Shown: positions 9,012 to 18,367 of the stretch, one piece after another | Position numbering within the stretch: the first letter of the stretch is position 1 | Layout of the letters: every line of letters starts with the position of its first letter | NCBI GenBank assembly: GCA_030054095.1 | Contig: JASGCO010000001.1 | Coordinates: 148,831-212,830 of the forward strand | Length of the DNA stretch: 64,000 nt | Origin: Sediminibacterium sp. | GTDB lineage: Bacteria > Bacteroidota > Bacteroidia > B-17B0 > Aurantibacillaceae | Reading direction: 5' to 3' | Notes under the pieces: generated by a model | Told to the model about the DNA's origin: nothing | The model's input: the letters and a program-made list of their open reading frames with translations, nothing else | Database searches by the model: none | Made by a program: the position numbers and the translations under genes

Positions 9012-10418
9012 TTAAATATGGATAGGTCGCTTGGCTGTAGCATCCAGACAGGCCTCCTTCATACTTTCGGTGAAGGTAGGATGCGCGTGACTCATTCTGG
9101 ACACATCTTCAGCACTGGCTCTGTACTCCATAGCCGTTACCGCTTCTGCAATCATATCTGCTGTGCGTGGCCCTATCATGTGTACACCTAATATCTCGTC
9201 GGTTGCTTCATCTGCCAGTACTTTTACAAAACCATCCGTATCCATACTCGCGCGCGCGCGACCGCTGGCTTTAAATGGGAAAGACCCCACTTTGTATTTT
9301 TTTCCCTGCTCTTTTAATTGTTCTTCGGTATAACCTACAGCTGCTACTTCGGGCCAGGTATATACCACACCGGGGATGAGGTTGTAATTAATATGCGGTT
9401 TCTGACCAGCCAATTGTTCCGCCACAAACACACCTTCTTCTTCCGCTTTATGAGCCAACATGGCGCCTTTGATTACATCACCAATTGCATAAATGCCTTC
9501 TACATTAGTTTGTAAATGATCATCCACCTCTATTTTACCACGATTATCTACTTTTACACCTATCTTATCCAATCCCAGTCCCTCTGTGTATGGTTTACGG
9601 CCAACAGCCACCAAACAATAATCGCCTTTAATTTCAACCGGCTCGTCTTTAGCATTAGTAGCGGTAACAACCACTTCTTTGCCCTTACTGCTAACACCGG
9701 TTACTTTGTGTTTTAATAAGAACTCGAATTCCAAATTTTTCTTTAACACGCGCTGGAGTTCTTTGCTAAGCCCTCCATCCATTCCCGCAATAATCCGATC
9801 CATGAACTCTACAACTGTTACTTTACTTCCCAAACGACCATAAACGCTTCCTAACTCCAGTCCAATAACGCCTCCGCCAATAATGATAAGATGTTTAGGC
9901 ACTTCTTTCAGAACCAATGCTTCCGTTGATGTAATAACACGTTTTTTATCAATTTCTATTCCTGGTAAAGAAGATGGTTTTGAACCGGTGGCAATAATTG
10001 TTTTCGAACTCTCTATCTGTTCCTTTGTACCATCCGCCTTTGCTATTTCAATGGTATTTTTGGTAACAAAAGAACCGTGTCCTGTGTACACCGTGATCTT
10101 ATTTTTTTTCATCAGGAAATTAATCCCATCACAGGTCATTTTAACCACTCCTGCTTTCCGGGCAATCATTTGCTCCAGATTTACCTTTGGTGACTTAATA
10201 TCAATGCCATGTTCCTGAAAATGATGCACCGCGTTATAATAATGCTCACTACTGTCTAAAAGCGCCTTAGATGGAATACAGCCTACGTTCAGGCAGGTTC
10301 CGCCCAGGGTTTCATACTTCTCAATCAGTGCGGTTTTAAATCCCAGCTGGGCGCAACGAATAGCGGCTACATATCCACCAGGACCCGAACCGATAACGGT
10401 AACATCAAATTTTTCCAT
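9012..10418 (-). CDS. lpdA: Dihydrolipoyl dehydrogenase (E3)
   Basis: 468 residues, normal for the family. The N-terminal FAD motif is GSGPGG (10-15). The redox-active disulfide is in GGTCLNVGC (Cys42 and Cys47), the NAD motif is GGGVIGLELG (about 180-190), and the C-terminal dimerisation domain carries the active-site HAHPTFTE dyad. It reoxidises dihydrolipoamide of the pyruvate, 2-oxoglutarate or branched-chain dehydrogenase complexes and the glycine cleavage system, passing electrons to NAD+. No E1 or E2 gene is nearby, so it is a stand-alone gene. A TAnnTTTG box 20 bases upstream and a strong terminator bracket it as a single transcription unit. Confidence 0.96.
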   Translation of the reverse strand: MEKFDVTVIGSGPGGYVAAIRCAQLGFKTALIEKYETLGGTCLNVGCIPSKALLDSSEHYYNAVHHFQEHGIDIKSPKVNLEQMIARKAGVVKMTCDGINFLMKKNKITVYTGHGSFVTKNTIEIAKADGTKEQIESSKTIIATGSKPSSLPGIEIDKKRVITSTEALVLKEVPKHLIIIGGGVIGLELGSVYGRLGSKVTVVEFMDRIIAGMDGGLSKELQRVLKKNLEFEFLLKHKVTGVSSKGKEVVVTATNAKDEPVEIKGDYCLVAVGRKPYTEGLGLDKIGVKVDNRGKIEVDDHLQTNVEGIYAIGDVIKGAMLAHKAEEEGVFVAEQLAGQKPHINYNLIPGVVYTWPEVAAVGYTEEQLKEQGKKYKVGSFPFKASGRARASMDTDGFVKVLADEATDEILGVHMIGPRTADMIAEAVTAMEYRASAEDVSRMSHAHPTFTESMKEACLDATAKRPIHI

Positions 10419-10437
10419 AATGTGTTAAAAATGAGTA

Positions 10438-10445
10438 CAAATTTA
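10438..10445 (-). promoter_or_regulatory. Bacteroidota-type -7 promoter box upstream of lpdA
   Basis: TAAATTTG on the minus strand matches the TAnnTTTG consensus and ends 20 bases before the lpdA ATG. A clear -33 TTTG element is not visible. Confidence 0.5.
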
Positions 10446-10514
10446 GGGAAAAATTGGTTCTGCGAACAGGTTTTTACCTTTTGTAACCGCGAAACCTCCC
10501 GAAAGGCAAACTGC

Positions 10515-10739
10515 TTATTTAATCTTACAGGTCTGTGTTATACTGGTTCCGCCACTGCTTGCAGTAGCCTGGCTTGAACACGCATTTTCAGCCTGACGCT
10601 TAGTTGCCCTCACTGTAACAGTTACCGTTGATGTAACTTTTCCGCTACCATCCTTAGTTACACATTCACAATCGTGATTACGTTTACAAGCGCTGACAAA
10701 TAAGGCACAAACTACTACAACTCCTGCTATTTTTTTCAT
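10515..10739 (-). CDS. Small lipoprotein, unknown function
   Basis: 74 residues. The signal segment MKKIAGVVVVCALFVSAC has a clear lipobox (VSAC, Cys18). The mature peptide has four further cysteines (CEC, C, C) that could pair into disulfides, and is otherwise Ser/Thr-rich. It has its own -7 box 21 bases upstream. No family is recognised. Confidence 0.7.
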   Translation of the reverse strand: MKKIAGVVVVCALFVSACKRNHDCECVTKDGSGKVTSTVTVTVRATKRQAENACSSQATASSGGTSITQTCKIK

Positions 10740-10759
10740 GGTTTAAATTTTAAAAGCTG

Positions 10760-10767
10760 CAAAATTA
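10760..10767 (-). promoter_or_regulatory. -7 promoter box for the small lipoprotein gene
   Basis: TAATTTTG on the minus strand fits TAnnTTTG and lies 21 bases before the ATG at 10739. Confidence 0.45.
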
Positions 10768-10862
10768 CAAAGCAACCCACCACTACAGGAATTAACTTGA
10801 TAAACTGTTATTTTAGAGTGACGAAAAGCAATTTTAGCACCACCTGCCAATGTATTTTACTG

Positions 10863-11483
10863 TTACTTCACAGGAATAAAAATCCGGCTTAACCATTTGG
10901 TAGAATCTTTCTCGAGCATAGGGTCGGTAATATAGAATTCACGAGCTACTCCAATTTGTTCCAGCTTATTTTCTTTTAGATAAACCTTTAATTTTTCGTA
11001 AGCCTGAAACATAGACATATATGTTCCGTAATGATTATACACTACCATTTTACCACTTTCGAGAACCACCACATTACAACGTGTTGGGTTCTTAGCTGGC
11101 AAGCGTTTAATTGGCAACACTGCTTCAAACACAAAATTATCAGGTGTATTCGTGTAATACAAAGCACCCGGAGCGCCTCCCATCTCAGCACCTGTAGCAT
11201 TCTTTTCCTGCTCCAGTAATTCGTATACCTTGGCAATTTTAAACGAAATATCCTTACCGGTGGCAGAGTCCTTTTTTGCCAGCGTCAGCATTTCAGGGAT
11301 ATCATACACGCCTATTATCCCCGGTGTTTCAGGTATGGCAACTGCTTTATTAACCGATGCCGAATCCATATTAACAGACAAGCTGTCGCGTTTAGAATCG
11401 GAAACCTGCTCCTTATCGCTACTATTGCAACTGGTCAAAAACAGACCAATCCCTATCATACTTAATGACAAAATGTGTTTCAT
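10863..11483 (-). CDS. Lipoprotein with GyrI-like effector-binding domain
   Basis: 206 residues from the second ATG (11483), which begins directly with the signal peptide MKHILSLSMIGIGLFLTSC. The ATG at 11495 would add four residues. After a low-complexity Ser/Asp linker, the C-terminal about 150 residues resemble a GyrI-like/AraC effector-binding domain: VVVLESGKMVVYNHYGTYMS, then AYEKLKVYLKEN and ending REFYITDP...W.SRIFIPV. In other proteins this domain binds small hydrophobic or cationic molecules. Here it is lipid-anchored outside the cytoplasm, so a scavenging or sensing role is possible but unproven. It follows the aminotransferase gene by 18 bases, probably in one operon. Confidence 0.75.
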   Translation of the reverse strand: MKHILSLSMIGIGLFLTSCNSSDKEQVSDSKRDSLSVNMDSASVNKAVAIPETPGIIGVYDIPEMLTLAKKDSATGKDISFKIAKVYELLEQEKNATGAEMGGAPGALYYTNTPDNFVFEAVLPIKRLPAKNPTRCNVVVLESGKMVVYNHYGTYMSMFQAYEKLKVYLKENKLEQIGVAREFYITDPMLEKDSTKWLSRIFIPVK

Positions 11484-11501
11484 TCCGCTTTCCATTTAAA
11501 A

Positions 11502-12704
11502 TTATGCTTCTGTGCGACCCGGGTAAACTTTTAGCGCCTCTTCCAGACACAACATAGCGCCTTTCAGGTCCTCTATTTTAAGAATATAGGCGATACGCAC
11601 CTCATTTAAACCCGCCCCTGGCGTAGAATAAAATCCGGTAGCCGGCGCCAGCATTACTGTTTGTCCCTGATGGGTAAACGATTCCAGTAACCATTGGCAA
11701 AATGTATCGGCATTATCAATTGGTAAACGGGCAATACAATAAAATGCGCCGCTGGGTTTCGGGCAGAATACACCCTGCATTTTATTAAGGGATTCTATCA
11801 CGTAATCACGACGGGCAATGTATTCTTTAATAACACCATCAAAATAACTTTTTGGCGTTTCCAATGCCGCTTCGGCACCAATCTGGCCATAACTGGGTGG
11901 ACTCAACCTGGCTTGTGCAAATTTCAAGGCAGCATTCATCACCTCTTTGTTTTTACTGATCATAGCGCCAATACGGGCGCCACAAGCACTATAGCGTTTA
12001 CTGATTGAATCGAGCAATACCACATTATTTTCGATACCGCTTAAATGCATCACGCTCACATATTCCTTTCCATCGTAGCAAAACTCACGGTAAACTTCGT
12101 CGCTTAATAAAAACAAATCGTATTTTTTAACCAGATCCCGCAGTGCTTCCAGTTCCGCTTTAGAATACAAATAACCGGTTGGATTTCCCGGATTACAAAT
12201 CATGATACCTTTTGTTTTTGGCGTAATCAGCTTTTCAAAATCGCTGATCGGAGGCAACGCAAATCCACTCTCAATACTACTGCGGATCGGTTTTACAATA
12301 ACATCCGCTGCCTTACTGAAACCATTATAATTAGCGTAGAATGGCTCAGGAATAATAATCTCATCGCCTGCATTAAAGCAGGTCATCATAGCAATTTCAA
12401 TGGCCTCGCTACCACCGCAGGTAATAATAATATCAGACGCGTCAATCTGAATATTGTACCCCGCGTAATAGCCACTTAATTTTTTGCGGTAACTCTCATT
12501 CCCCGCGCTATGACTATATTCCAGCACTTTAATATCTGCCGTTTTTACAGCATCCAGAAAACTTTTTGGTGTTTCTATATCGGGCTGACCAATGTTAAGG
12601 TGATAAATTTTTGTTCCACGTTTTTTTGCCGCGTCGGCAAAGGGAACTAATTTACGTATAGGCGAGGCTGGCATCTGCAGCGCTTTATGTGAAACTGCTG
12701 GCAT
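11502..12704 (-). CDS. Pyridoxal-phosphate aminotransferase, class I/II
   Basis: About 400 residues from ATG 12704; a TTG 15 bases upstream is less likely. Fold-type I features are in order: NIGQPDIETP near the N-terminus, the cofactor-contacting segment CNPGNPTG (about residues 185-192), LLSDEVYREFCYDG (PLP Asp) and SISKRYSACGARIG, whose lysine forms the Schiff base. This places it among aspartate/aromatic-type aminotransferases that use 2-oxoglutarate. Exact substrate (aspartate, aromatic or alanine) cannot be fixed from motifs. It is transcribed divergently from the helicase and probably with the GyrI-like lipoprotein gene. Confidence 0.9.
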   Translation of the reverse strand: MPAVSHKALQMPASPIRKLVPFADAAKKRGTKIYHLNIGQPDIETPKSFLDAVKTADIKVLEYSHSAGNESYRKKLSGYYAGYNIQIDASDIIITCGGSEAIEIAMMTCFNAGDEIIIPEPFYANYNGFSKAADVIVKPIRSSIESGFALPPISDFEKLITPKTKGIMICNPGNPTGYLYSKAELEALRDLVKKYDLFLLSDEVYREFCYDGKEYVSVMHLSGIENNVVLLDSISKRYSACGARIGAMISKNKEVMNAALKFAQARLSPPSYGQIGAEAALETPKSYFDGVIKEYIARRDYVIESLNKMQGVFCPKPSGAFYCIARLPIDNADTFCQWLLESFTHQGQTVMLAPATGFYSTPGAGLNEVRIAYILKIEDLKGAMLCLEEALKVYPGRTEA

Positions 12705-12800
12705 AATTTTAAAAATCAAAACCTTAAAGATACGGATTTTTTAATTGCCGCAGGCAGTGTTAAGTTTTAAACAGTCCATCCAAAAACAAGGCTTTAGCCT

Positions 12801-12808
12801 TATATTTG
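12801..12808 (+). promoter_or_regulatory. -7 promoter box of the helicase gene
   Basis: TATATTTG exactly matches TAnnTTTG and lies 14 bases before the ATG at 12823, inside the longer open frame. This supports the shorter start. Confidence 0.5.
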
Positions 12809-12822
12809 ATGGCTATTTTTTT

Positions 12823-14334
12823 ATGAACGAAGAATCCTTGACCACTCAGGAAGGTCGTAAGTTATACCCCTACCAGCAACAAGCCGTTGACACTATTTTT
12901 AACCGCATTATGGAGTTACCCCGCAATGCCAACCTCTTGTTTCAATTACCTACCGGAGGAGGAAAAACGATTATTTTCAGTGAAATTGCCAGGCGTTATA
13001 TTCAGCAAAGCGGACGCAAAGTACTGATTCTTACACACCGCATAGAGTTGAGTAAACAAACCGGCGATGTATTAACTGAGTTGGGTATCAGCAATAAAAT
13101 CATTAACAGTGAAGTAAAAACACTGCCGCAACAAAGCAACTTTCAATCGTTTACAGCCTTGGTGGAAACGCTGAATAACCGTTTTCAGGAAAACGATCAG
13201 TTTCTTGAGGACATAGGGCTTGTGATTGTGGATGAAGCACACAACAACTCTTTCCGTAAAATTTTCCAGTATTTTGACAATGTAAATATTCTGGGCGTTA
13301 CCGCTACACCTTTAAGCAGTAACAAAAAACTTCCGCTGTACCAAACCTACAGCGATCTGATTATTGGCGAAAGCATTCCTAACCTCATTCAGCAAGGCTT
13401 CTTGTGCGAAGGGGTGACCTATAGTTACGATGTTAACCTGTCATCGTTACGCGTAGGGAATAACGGTGAATTTACCGTTGGCTCACACGAGTTACTTTAC
13501 ACTCAGGCCATTATGCAAAGCAAACTGGTTGACGCATACGAAGAAGTAGCCAAAGGAACTAAAACATTGATTTTTAACGCGGGGATTCTTACCAGTATTG
13601 CTGTTTGCGAAACGTTCAAAAAGAAAGGGTACCCTGTGCGTCACCTCGACTCTACTTTTAGCGACCGTGAGCGTGCCGAAACGTTGGAATGGTTCCGGAA
13701 TACAAAAGATGGCATTTTAACCTCTGTAAGTATTTTAACCACCGGGTTCGATGAACCGGAGGTGGAAACCATCATGCTAAACCGCGCTACCAAATCGTTG
13801 ACGCTTTATCACCAGATGATTGGGCGTGGCAGCCGTGTTTTACCAAATAAAAAGAAATTCAACATTATTGACCTGGGGAACAACTCCCGGCGATTTAACC
13901 TTTGGCAGTATCCAATAGATTGGAAACATGTTTTTGCTTCTCCGCACCTTTATCTGGAACACCGTTACAAAGATGAGTGGGATTACGAACTGGAGAACGA
14001 TTACGAAATGCCGGCAGAAATCCGTGAACGCTTTTTAAACAGCAGTGCTGAATCGTTTGTGGTGCGCGACCGTTATCTATTGTGTTTACGAAAAGGCTTT
14101 AAGCCCCAGGTAGTACTGGATGAAAGTCTTGAAGATCACTTTGCACGCATTAAAGATAACGCGAGCGATTTCGACGAGGCTTTTGAACTGTTTAATTTAT
14201 TACAGGAAGAAATGAAATACCGTATTAAGCAATTCGGTAAGTGCATTAACGCCACTAATAACCATAGTGACTGGCAATACCAAACGTATTCGAGCAAACT
14301 GCGTCGCCGGCTGATGAATTATTTTGTAGAGTAA
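12823..14334 (+). CDS. DEAD/DEAH-box (SSL2-type) superfamily 2 helicase
   Basis: 503 residues from ATG 12823. The frame is open from 12745, but a promoter box inside that extension argues against it. Motifs: a Q-like region KLYPYQQQAVDTIF, Walker A QLPTGGGKT, motif Ia LTHRIELS, DEAH in IVDEAHNN, motif III GVTATP, then helicase C with TTGFDEPEVETIMLNRATKS and motif VI QMIGRGSR. It is an ATP-driven nucleic acid translocase similar to the helicase parts of UvrB/type I restriction proteins and RadD-like proteins. No nuclease or methylase gene is adjacent, so a general repair or RNA role is more likely than restriction. The C-terminal about 130 residues are helical and unassigned. Confidence 0.88.
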   Translation: MNEESLTTQEGRKLYPYQQQAVDTIFNRIMELPRNANLLFQLPTGGGKTIIFSEIARRYIQQSGRKVLILTHRIELSKQTGDVLTELGISNKIINSEVKTLPQQSNFQSFTALVETLNNRFQENDQFLEDIGLVIVDEAHNNSFRKIFQYFDNVNILGVTATPLSSNKKLPLYQTYSDLIIGESIPNLIQQGFLCEGVTYSYDVNLSSLRVGNNGEFTVGSHELLYTQAIMQSKLVDAYEEVAKGTKTLIFNAGILTSIAVCETFKKKGYPVRHLDSTFSDRERAETLEWFRNTKDGILTSVSILTTGFDEPEVETIMLNRATKSLTLYHQMIGRGSRVLPNKKKFNIIDLGNNSRRFNLWQYPIDWKHVFASPHLYLEHRYKDEWDYELENDYEMPAEIRERFLNSSAESFVVRDRYLLCLRKGFKPQVVLDESLEDHFARIKDNASDFDEAFELFNLLQEEMKYRIKQFGKCINATNNHSDWQYQTYSSKLRRRLMNYFVE

Positions 14335-14387
14335 CGCCACCGGTAATACACGTAAAAACTATCACAACATTAAGCTAATCATCTGAC

Positions 14388-16466
14388 ATGTTACAGCGTT
14401 ACAAACTATTTCCGGTTTTACTGCTTCTTACTTCCCTTAATCCGATATCGGGTCAAATAACTGCATTTCACACAAAATTTAATAAACTTATCGGCACATT
14501 TAATGTCCTTCATGTAGAGCCACCATTTTTGAATGAGAAGACAAGCGCGGAAATGATGGATTTGTTTATAAAAGATCTGGATCCAAGCGGATCTATCCTT
14601 CTTGAGAAAGAAGTAAATTACCTGAAATCGAAAAGTACCGCCATTTTGGCGATTGGAGAAACCAGAACCGATACCTTCATCACCGCTTGCCACCTCGTTT
14701 ATAAAAAGGCGCTTTCCCGCTATGATTCATTACTAAAAGTTATAGCTGGTCAAAAATTAAATTTTGCGGAGAAGGATACGTTATTTTATGTTCCCTCGGG
14801 CACTATCATCTATTCGAAAAACGCCAATCAACAGAAAAAACGAATCGAAAAACAAGTTAAATCCCGTTGTTTCGACAAGGTGCTGGATCAGGAGGACAGT
14901 AAAGATTTTAAAGAAGCCGAAGCTGTAACAAAAGCTCAGGAATATGTAGCCACTACTTTAAATCGCCTAAGAAAAAAATGTACAGAATATCAAAAAGAGA
15001 GTTACGCGCATGTTGAATCAACGTTCTTAAATGCTGTAGCTACGCGTTACGATCCGCATTCGAATTACTTTAATGAGGCTAAAAATTCGTCATTTGCTCA
15101 AAGTTTGTCGGCCAACATCGCTTCTTTTGGTTTTACGCTTTCTGAAACGGACGATGGCGATTTTATTGTAGCTGATCTCGAGCCCGGTGGGTCTGCCTGG
15201 AAGAGTAATCAAATGAATGAAAATGATCAGGTAACCGCTGTTAAAATAGGAAGCACTACATTCTACAGTCAGGATAGTGATCTGGAAGAATTACAATTTA
15301 AGATAGACAATACGTCTGAACACCAGATTACTGTATTTATAAAAAAACAAAATGGTTTAACCGATAAAGTTGAACTAGTTAAACAAAAAACGGATTCAGA
15401 ACAAAACAGGGTTACGGGCTACGTTTTAACTGATAATACGTTAAAAACAGGATACATTGCACTACCAGCCTTTTATACTAATGGCGAAGGGGACAACCTA
15501 CCCGGATGCGCCAATGATGTGGCAAAGGAAATACTTAAACTCGAGAATGATGGCATTCAGGGCTTAATAATAGATCTTCGCAATAATGGTGGTGGTTCTA
15601 TGCAGGAAGCTATGAATCTGGCAGGAATATTTATTGATGAGGGGCCATTATTTATATACAAGGAAACGGGACGTAAACCAACGCTTGTGAAAGACATCAA
15701 CCGAGGCTCTATTTTCAAAAAGCCCTTAATTTTAATGGTAAATGAATGGAGTGCTTCTGCATCGGAGTTGTTAAGTAACATCGTGAAGGATTATCATTGT
15801 GGGCTAATAGTTGGTTCACGTACTTTCGGAAAAGGAACCGCTCAGGTTGTCCTTCCGCTGGACACTTCGCTTTTACTGACACACAAAGAAAAAGATGCCA
15901 GCGATTTTATTAAGGTAACTACTGGAAAATTTTACCGTTTAAACGGTGGGTCGCATCAGGCTACGGGAGTTATTCCTGATATCGAATGGCCATCTAATCC
16001 ATTATTTGCGATGCATACCGAAAACAAAGAGGCTTATTACCTCAAGGGTGATTCGATCAGTAAAAAGGTAACCTATACTCCTTTACCCGCAATACCTACC
16101 GAGCCGTTAACCAAACTATCTAACGAACGATTAAGCCAATCGTTACGTATAAAACAAATGAGTCACTACATGAGCCTCTTGTATAACTTTCAGCTAAAAC
16201 CCGGACAAGTTGTTTTAAAATGGGAGAATTATAAAGCGTTTGACCAAGAGATGGCTAATACCTATAGAGATTTTGAAAATAAACTGAAACCGAATCCCTT
16301 AATTGTGAAATGCATGATTAATACATTTGACAAAGAGCTTTCGGAGGTTAGTGAGTACACAAAAGAATTTAATCAACGTGTAAAAGAAGCCGTTGAAGAA
16401 GATCCTTTTATTGAAGAAACATTTTTTATAATGCGGGACTACATAAAAACAATTAACAACAAATGA
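14388..16466 (+). CDS. prc: Carboxy-terminal processing peptidase (Tsp/Prc family, S41)
   Basis: 692 residues, the length of full Tsp/Prc enzymes. A signal peptide (to about residue 23) leads into an N-terminal helical domain (about 25-230; DPHSNYFNE). A PDZ domain (about 235-325; ADLEPGGSAWKSNQMNENDQ) and the S41 protease core (about 345-545) follow. The catalytic Ser lies in SASASE (455-460) and the general-base Lys is Lys482 in FGKGTAQ. The enzyme would sit in the periplasm, cleaving proteins from unstructured C-termini. The next gene overlaps it by 4 bases, so the helical protein downstream is a likely partner or adaptor. Confidence 0.92.
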   Translation: MLQRYKLFPVLLLLTSLNPISGQITAFHTKFNKLIGTFNVLHVEPPFLNEKTSAEMMDLFIKDLDPSGSILLEKEVNYLKSKSTAILAIGETRTDTFITACHLVYKKALSRYDSLLKVIAGQKLNFAEKDTLFYVPSGTIIYSKNANQQKKRIEKQVKSRCFDKVLDQEDSKDFKEAEAVTKAQEYVATTLNRLRKKCTEYQKESYAHVESTFLNAVATRYDPHSNYFNEAKNSSFAQSLSANIASFGFTLSETDDGDFIVADLEPGGSAWKSNQMNENDQVTAVKIGSTTFYSQDSDLEELQFKIDNTSEHQITVFIKKQNGLTDKVELVKQKTDSEQNRVTGYVLTDNTLKTGYIALPAFYTNGEGDNLPGCANDVAKEILKLENDGIQGLIIDLRNNGGGSMQEAMNLAGIFIDEGPLFIYKETGRKPTLVKDINRGSIFKKPLILMVNEWSASASELLSNIVKDYHCGLIVGSRTFGKGTAQVVLPLDTSLLLTHKEKDASDFIKVTTGKFYRLNGGSHQATGVIPDIEWPSNPLFAMHTENKEAYYLKGDSISKKVTYTPLPAIPTEPLTKLSNERLSQSLRIKQMSHYMSLLYNFQLKPGQVVLKWENYKAFDQEMANTYRDFENKLKPNPLIVKCMINTFDKELSEVSEYTKEFNQRVKEAVEEDPFIEETFFIMRDYIKTINNK

Positions 16467-17494
16467 AACAAACATTAAAGAAAGCGGTGGTTACTTTATT
16501 TGTAACAGCCACAAGCTGCATAAATGCGCAAACAGCGGGGCAGTACATGGACAAAATCAGTAAAGAATTCAGTAAAATTGCTGAGGAAACGTGGGACTAT
16601 ACACGGGCGGTAGCACATAATAAAAAAGCGCGTCAAATTGAAAACCGTCGTAGAGATATGATTAACGCGAACCGCAATGGCCTTAACCGTATAAAAAATA
16701 TGCCACCTTTTGAAAACGACGCTTCCTATCGCGATTCCACTGCCCGCTATCTGGAACTCAGTTACCTTGTATTGACCAATGATTTCTCTAAGATTGTAGA
16801 CATGGAGGAGATTGCAGAACAATCGTACGATGCCATGGAGGCCTATATGAACGCACAGGAGAAAGCGAACGATCGTTTGGAACAGGCTTTTGACATTGCC
16901 TCGAATGCGCAAAAGCAATTTGCTTTATCCCATAACATTACACTTACTGAAAATAAAAGCGAAACAGACGAAAAGCTAGACAAAGCGAGTGAGGTATTTA
17001 AGTTCTACAACAAGGTGTACCTTATCTTTTTTAAGCCATATAAGCAAGAGTTATATTTTCTGGAAGCGCAGCAAAAAGGCGATATCAATGCAATGAAACA
17101 GAATCAGGAGGCATTAAATACCCTTGCTAAAAAAGCGAAAGAGGATCTTAAAGTATTGACACCTTATAAAAATAACACCACTTTAAAAAACAGTTGTACT
17201 AAGGTTATGGATTTTTACATTATGGAATCGGAAACCAAAATGGGACAATTGATTGATTTTTATCTGAAGAAAGAAAAGTTTGAAAAACTAAAAGCAGCAA
17301 TGGATAAAAAAGGTAAAAACCCTTCGCAACAGGATGTAAACGAATTTAATACCGCTGTGAACGAATACAATAAGGCGGCCAATGATGTAAACAACGTTAA
17401 TAATGACTTGAATAAGAAACGTTCAGAGGCAATTGATAACTGGAACGAGGCGGTGAGCAAATTTTTAGACCGTAATGTTTCCAGGAAAAAATAG
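16463..17494 (+). CDS. Secreted helical protein coupled to the tail-specific protease
   Basis: 343 residues. A signal peptide (about 1-23, cleavage near INA/Q) precedes an almost entirely helical, Lys/Glu/Asn-rich protein with probable coiled coils (about 130-160, 275-335). It has no recognised domain. ATGA overlap with the protease gene shows translational coupling, and a strong terminator closes the operon. It could be an adaptor, inhibitor or substrate of the protease; this is inferred only from gene order. Confidence 0.7.
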   Translation: MKQTLKKAVVTLFVTATSCINAQTAGQYMDKISKEFSKIAEETWDYTRAVAHNKKARQIENRRRDMINANRNGLNRIKNMPPFENDASYRDSTARYLELSYLVLTNDFSKIVDMEEIAEQSYDAMEAYMNAQEKANDRLEQAFDIASNAQKQFALSHNITLTENKSETDEKLDKASEVFKFYNKVYLIFFKPYKQELYFLEAQQKGDINAMKQNQEALNTLAKKAKEDLKVLTPYKNNTTLKNSCTKVMDFYIMESETKMGQLIDFYLKKEKFEKLKAAMDKKGKNPSQQDVNEFNTAVNEYNKAANDVNNVNNDLNKKRSEAIDNWNEAVSKFLDRNVSRKK

Positions 17495-17571
17495 GCTGTT
17501 TCAACCGTAAAGGGAAGCCGTTGAGAATAACCTAAGCGAAAAATTTAGCGGAAAAAGCGAGATACCTGAAT

Positions 17572-17611
17572 AAAAAGAGGCTGTTATCAATTTTGAAACA
17601 GCCTCTTTTTT
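17572..17611 (+). terminator. Strong terminator after the prc operon
   Basis: A 14-base perfect stem (AAAAAGAGGCTGTT with AACAGCCTCTTTTT) and an 11-base loop end in a T run. Being A-rich on the left arm, it can also act in the other direction. Confidence 0.9.
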
Positions 17612-17754
17612 ATGCTATAATATCTTCTCCTGACCCTGAAAACAAACAAAGAATTGATTACCTTTAAAAATAACGATAAAATACATTACCAAATCTGTTC
17701 GACAGAAGTAAGGCTTTCTTTATCGGTTTTTACTTATTAAAAACAAAACCAAAA

Positions 17755-18264
17755 ATGATGTATAAGTCAGAACACAAAACCAAAAAAGAAAAAGGGCGTA
17801 ACTCTGACAACAGTTCAGTTAGTGACAAGCCCGGCATTCAACGCAAAAAAGCACCTGTTGCCCGGTTTACAGATAATCGTGCGGATGCGGTGCAACTGAA
17901 ACAACTTCAGGAAATGATTGGAAACGGTTCTAAAACACAAGCACCTAAAACCACAAAAAGTCCGGTGCAAAAAAAGGAGGATAAACACACTTTACAAATG
18001 GTTGGTAACCTATCGCGGCGTTTTACTTTTGTGGTAAATGGTGTTGACCAGCACAGAGATGACGGAGATGACCGGCATGATATAGAGGTGGCCCTAACGT
18101 ACATTCCAAACTTTTTAGCCGGCAACGCTTACTGGAATGGTAATGCAGGACTCAATGTATGGGTTCATACCACTGTAGGTACTCCTGTGGCACAAGTAAG
18201 AAATGCGGTGACCAACCGCCTTCCTCATGGCGCTTATATGGGAGAAATAACGCGGCAGCAGTAA
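17755..18264 (+). CDS. Candidate eCIS cargo protein with RFTDNR N-terminal signature
   Basis: 169 residues, no signal peptide. Residues 1-80 are polar and probably disordered, with RFTDNRADAVQLKQLQEMIG (37-56) and VQKKED. The same RF(T/S)DNR plus Gln-rich helix occurs at the same distance from the N-terminus in the DUF4157 protein at 28585. The pattern is common in Bacteroidota proteins carrying DUF4157, which are associated with extracellular contractile injection systems. There is no DUF4157 here. The C-terminal 85 residues (RRFTFVVNGVDQHRDDGDDR onward) are an unrecognised alpha/beta domain. The frame may be cut short: another frame continues plausibly to 18341. Role as cargo is inference. 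Confidence 0.6.
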   Translation: MMYKSEHKTKKEKGRNSDNSSVSDKPGIQRKKAPVARFTDNRADAVQLKQLQEMIGNGSKTQAPKTTKSPVQKKEDKHTLQMVGNLSRRFTFVVNGVDQHRDDGDDRHDIEVALTYIPNFLAGNAYWNGNAGLNVWVHTTVGTPVAQVRNAVTNRLPHGAYMGEITRQQ

Positions 18265-18367
18265 CCGGAATCACAGGAAAGAAATCATTTATCCCTCGCT
18301 ACACTGAATACCAGTTTAAGACGATACAACGCGGATGGTAATTGACTTCCATTCTGAATTACCTGTT

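Noticed and set aside
12823..14334. Helicase as part of a restriction or defence island
   Set aside because: No methylase, nuclease or other defence gene is adjacent; neighbours are metabolic and protease genes.
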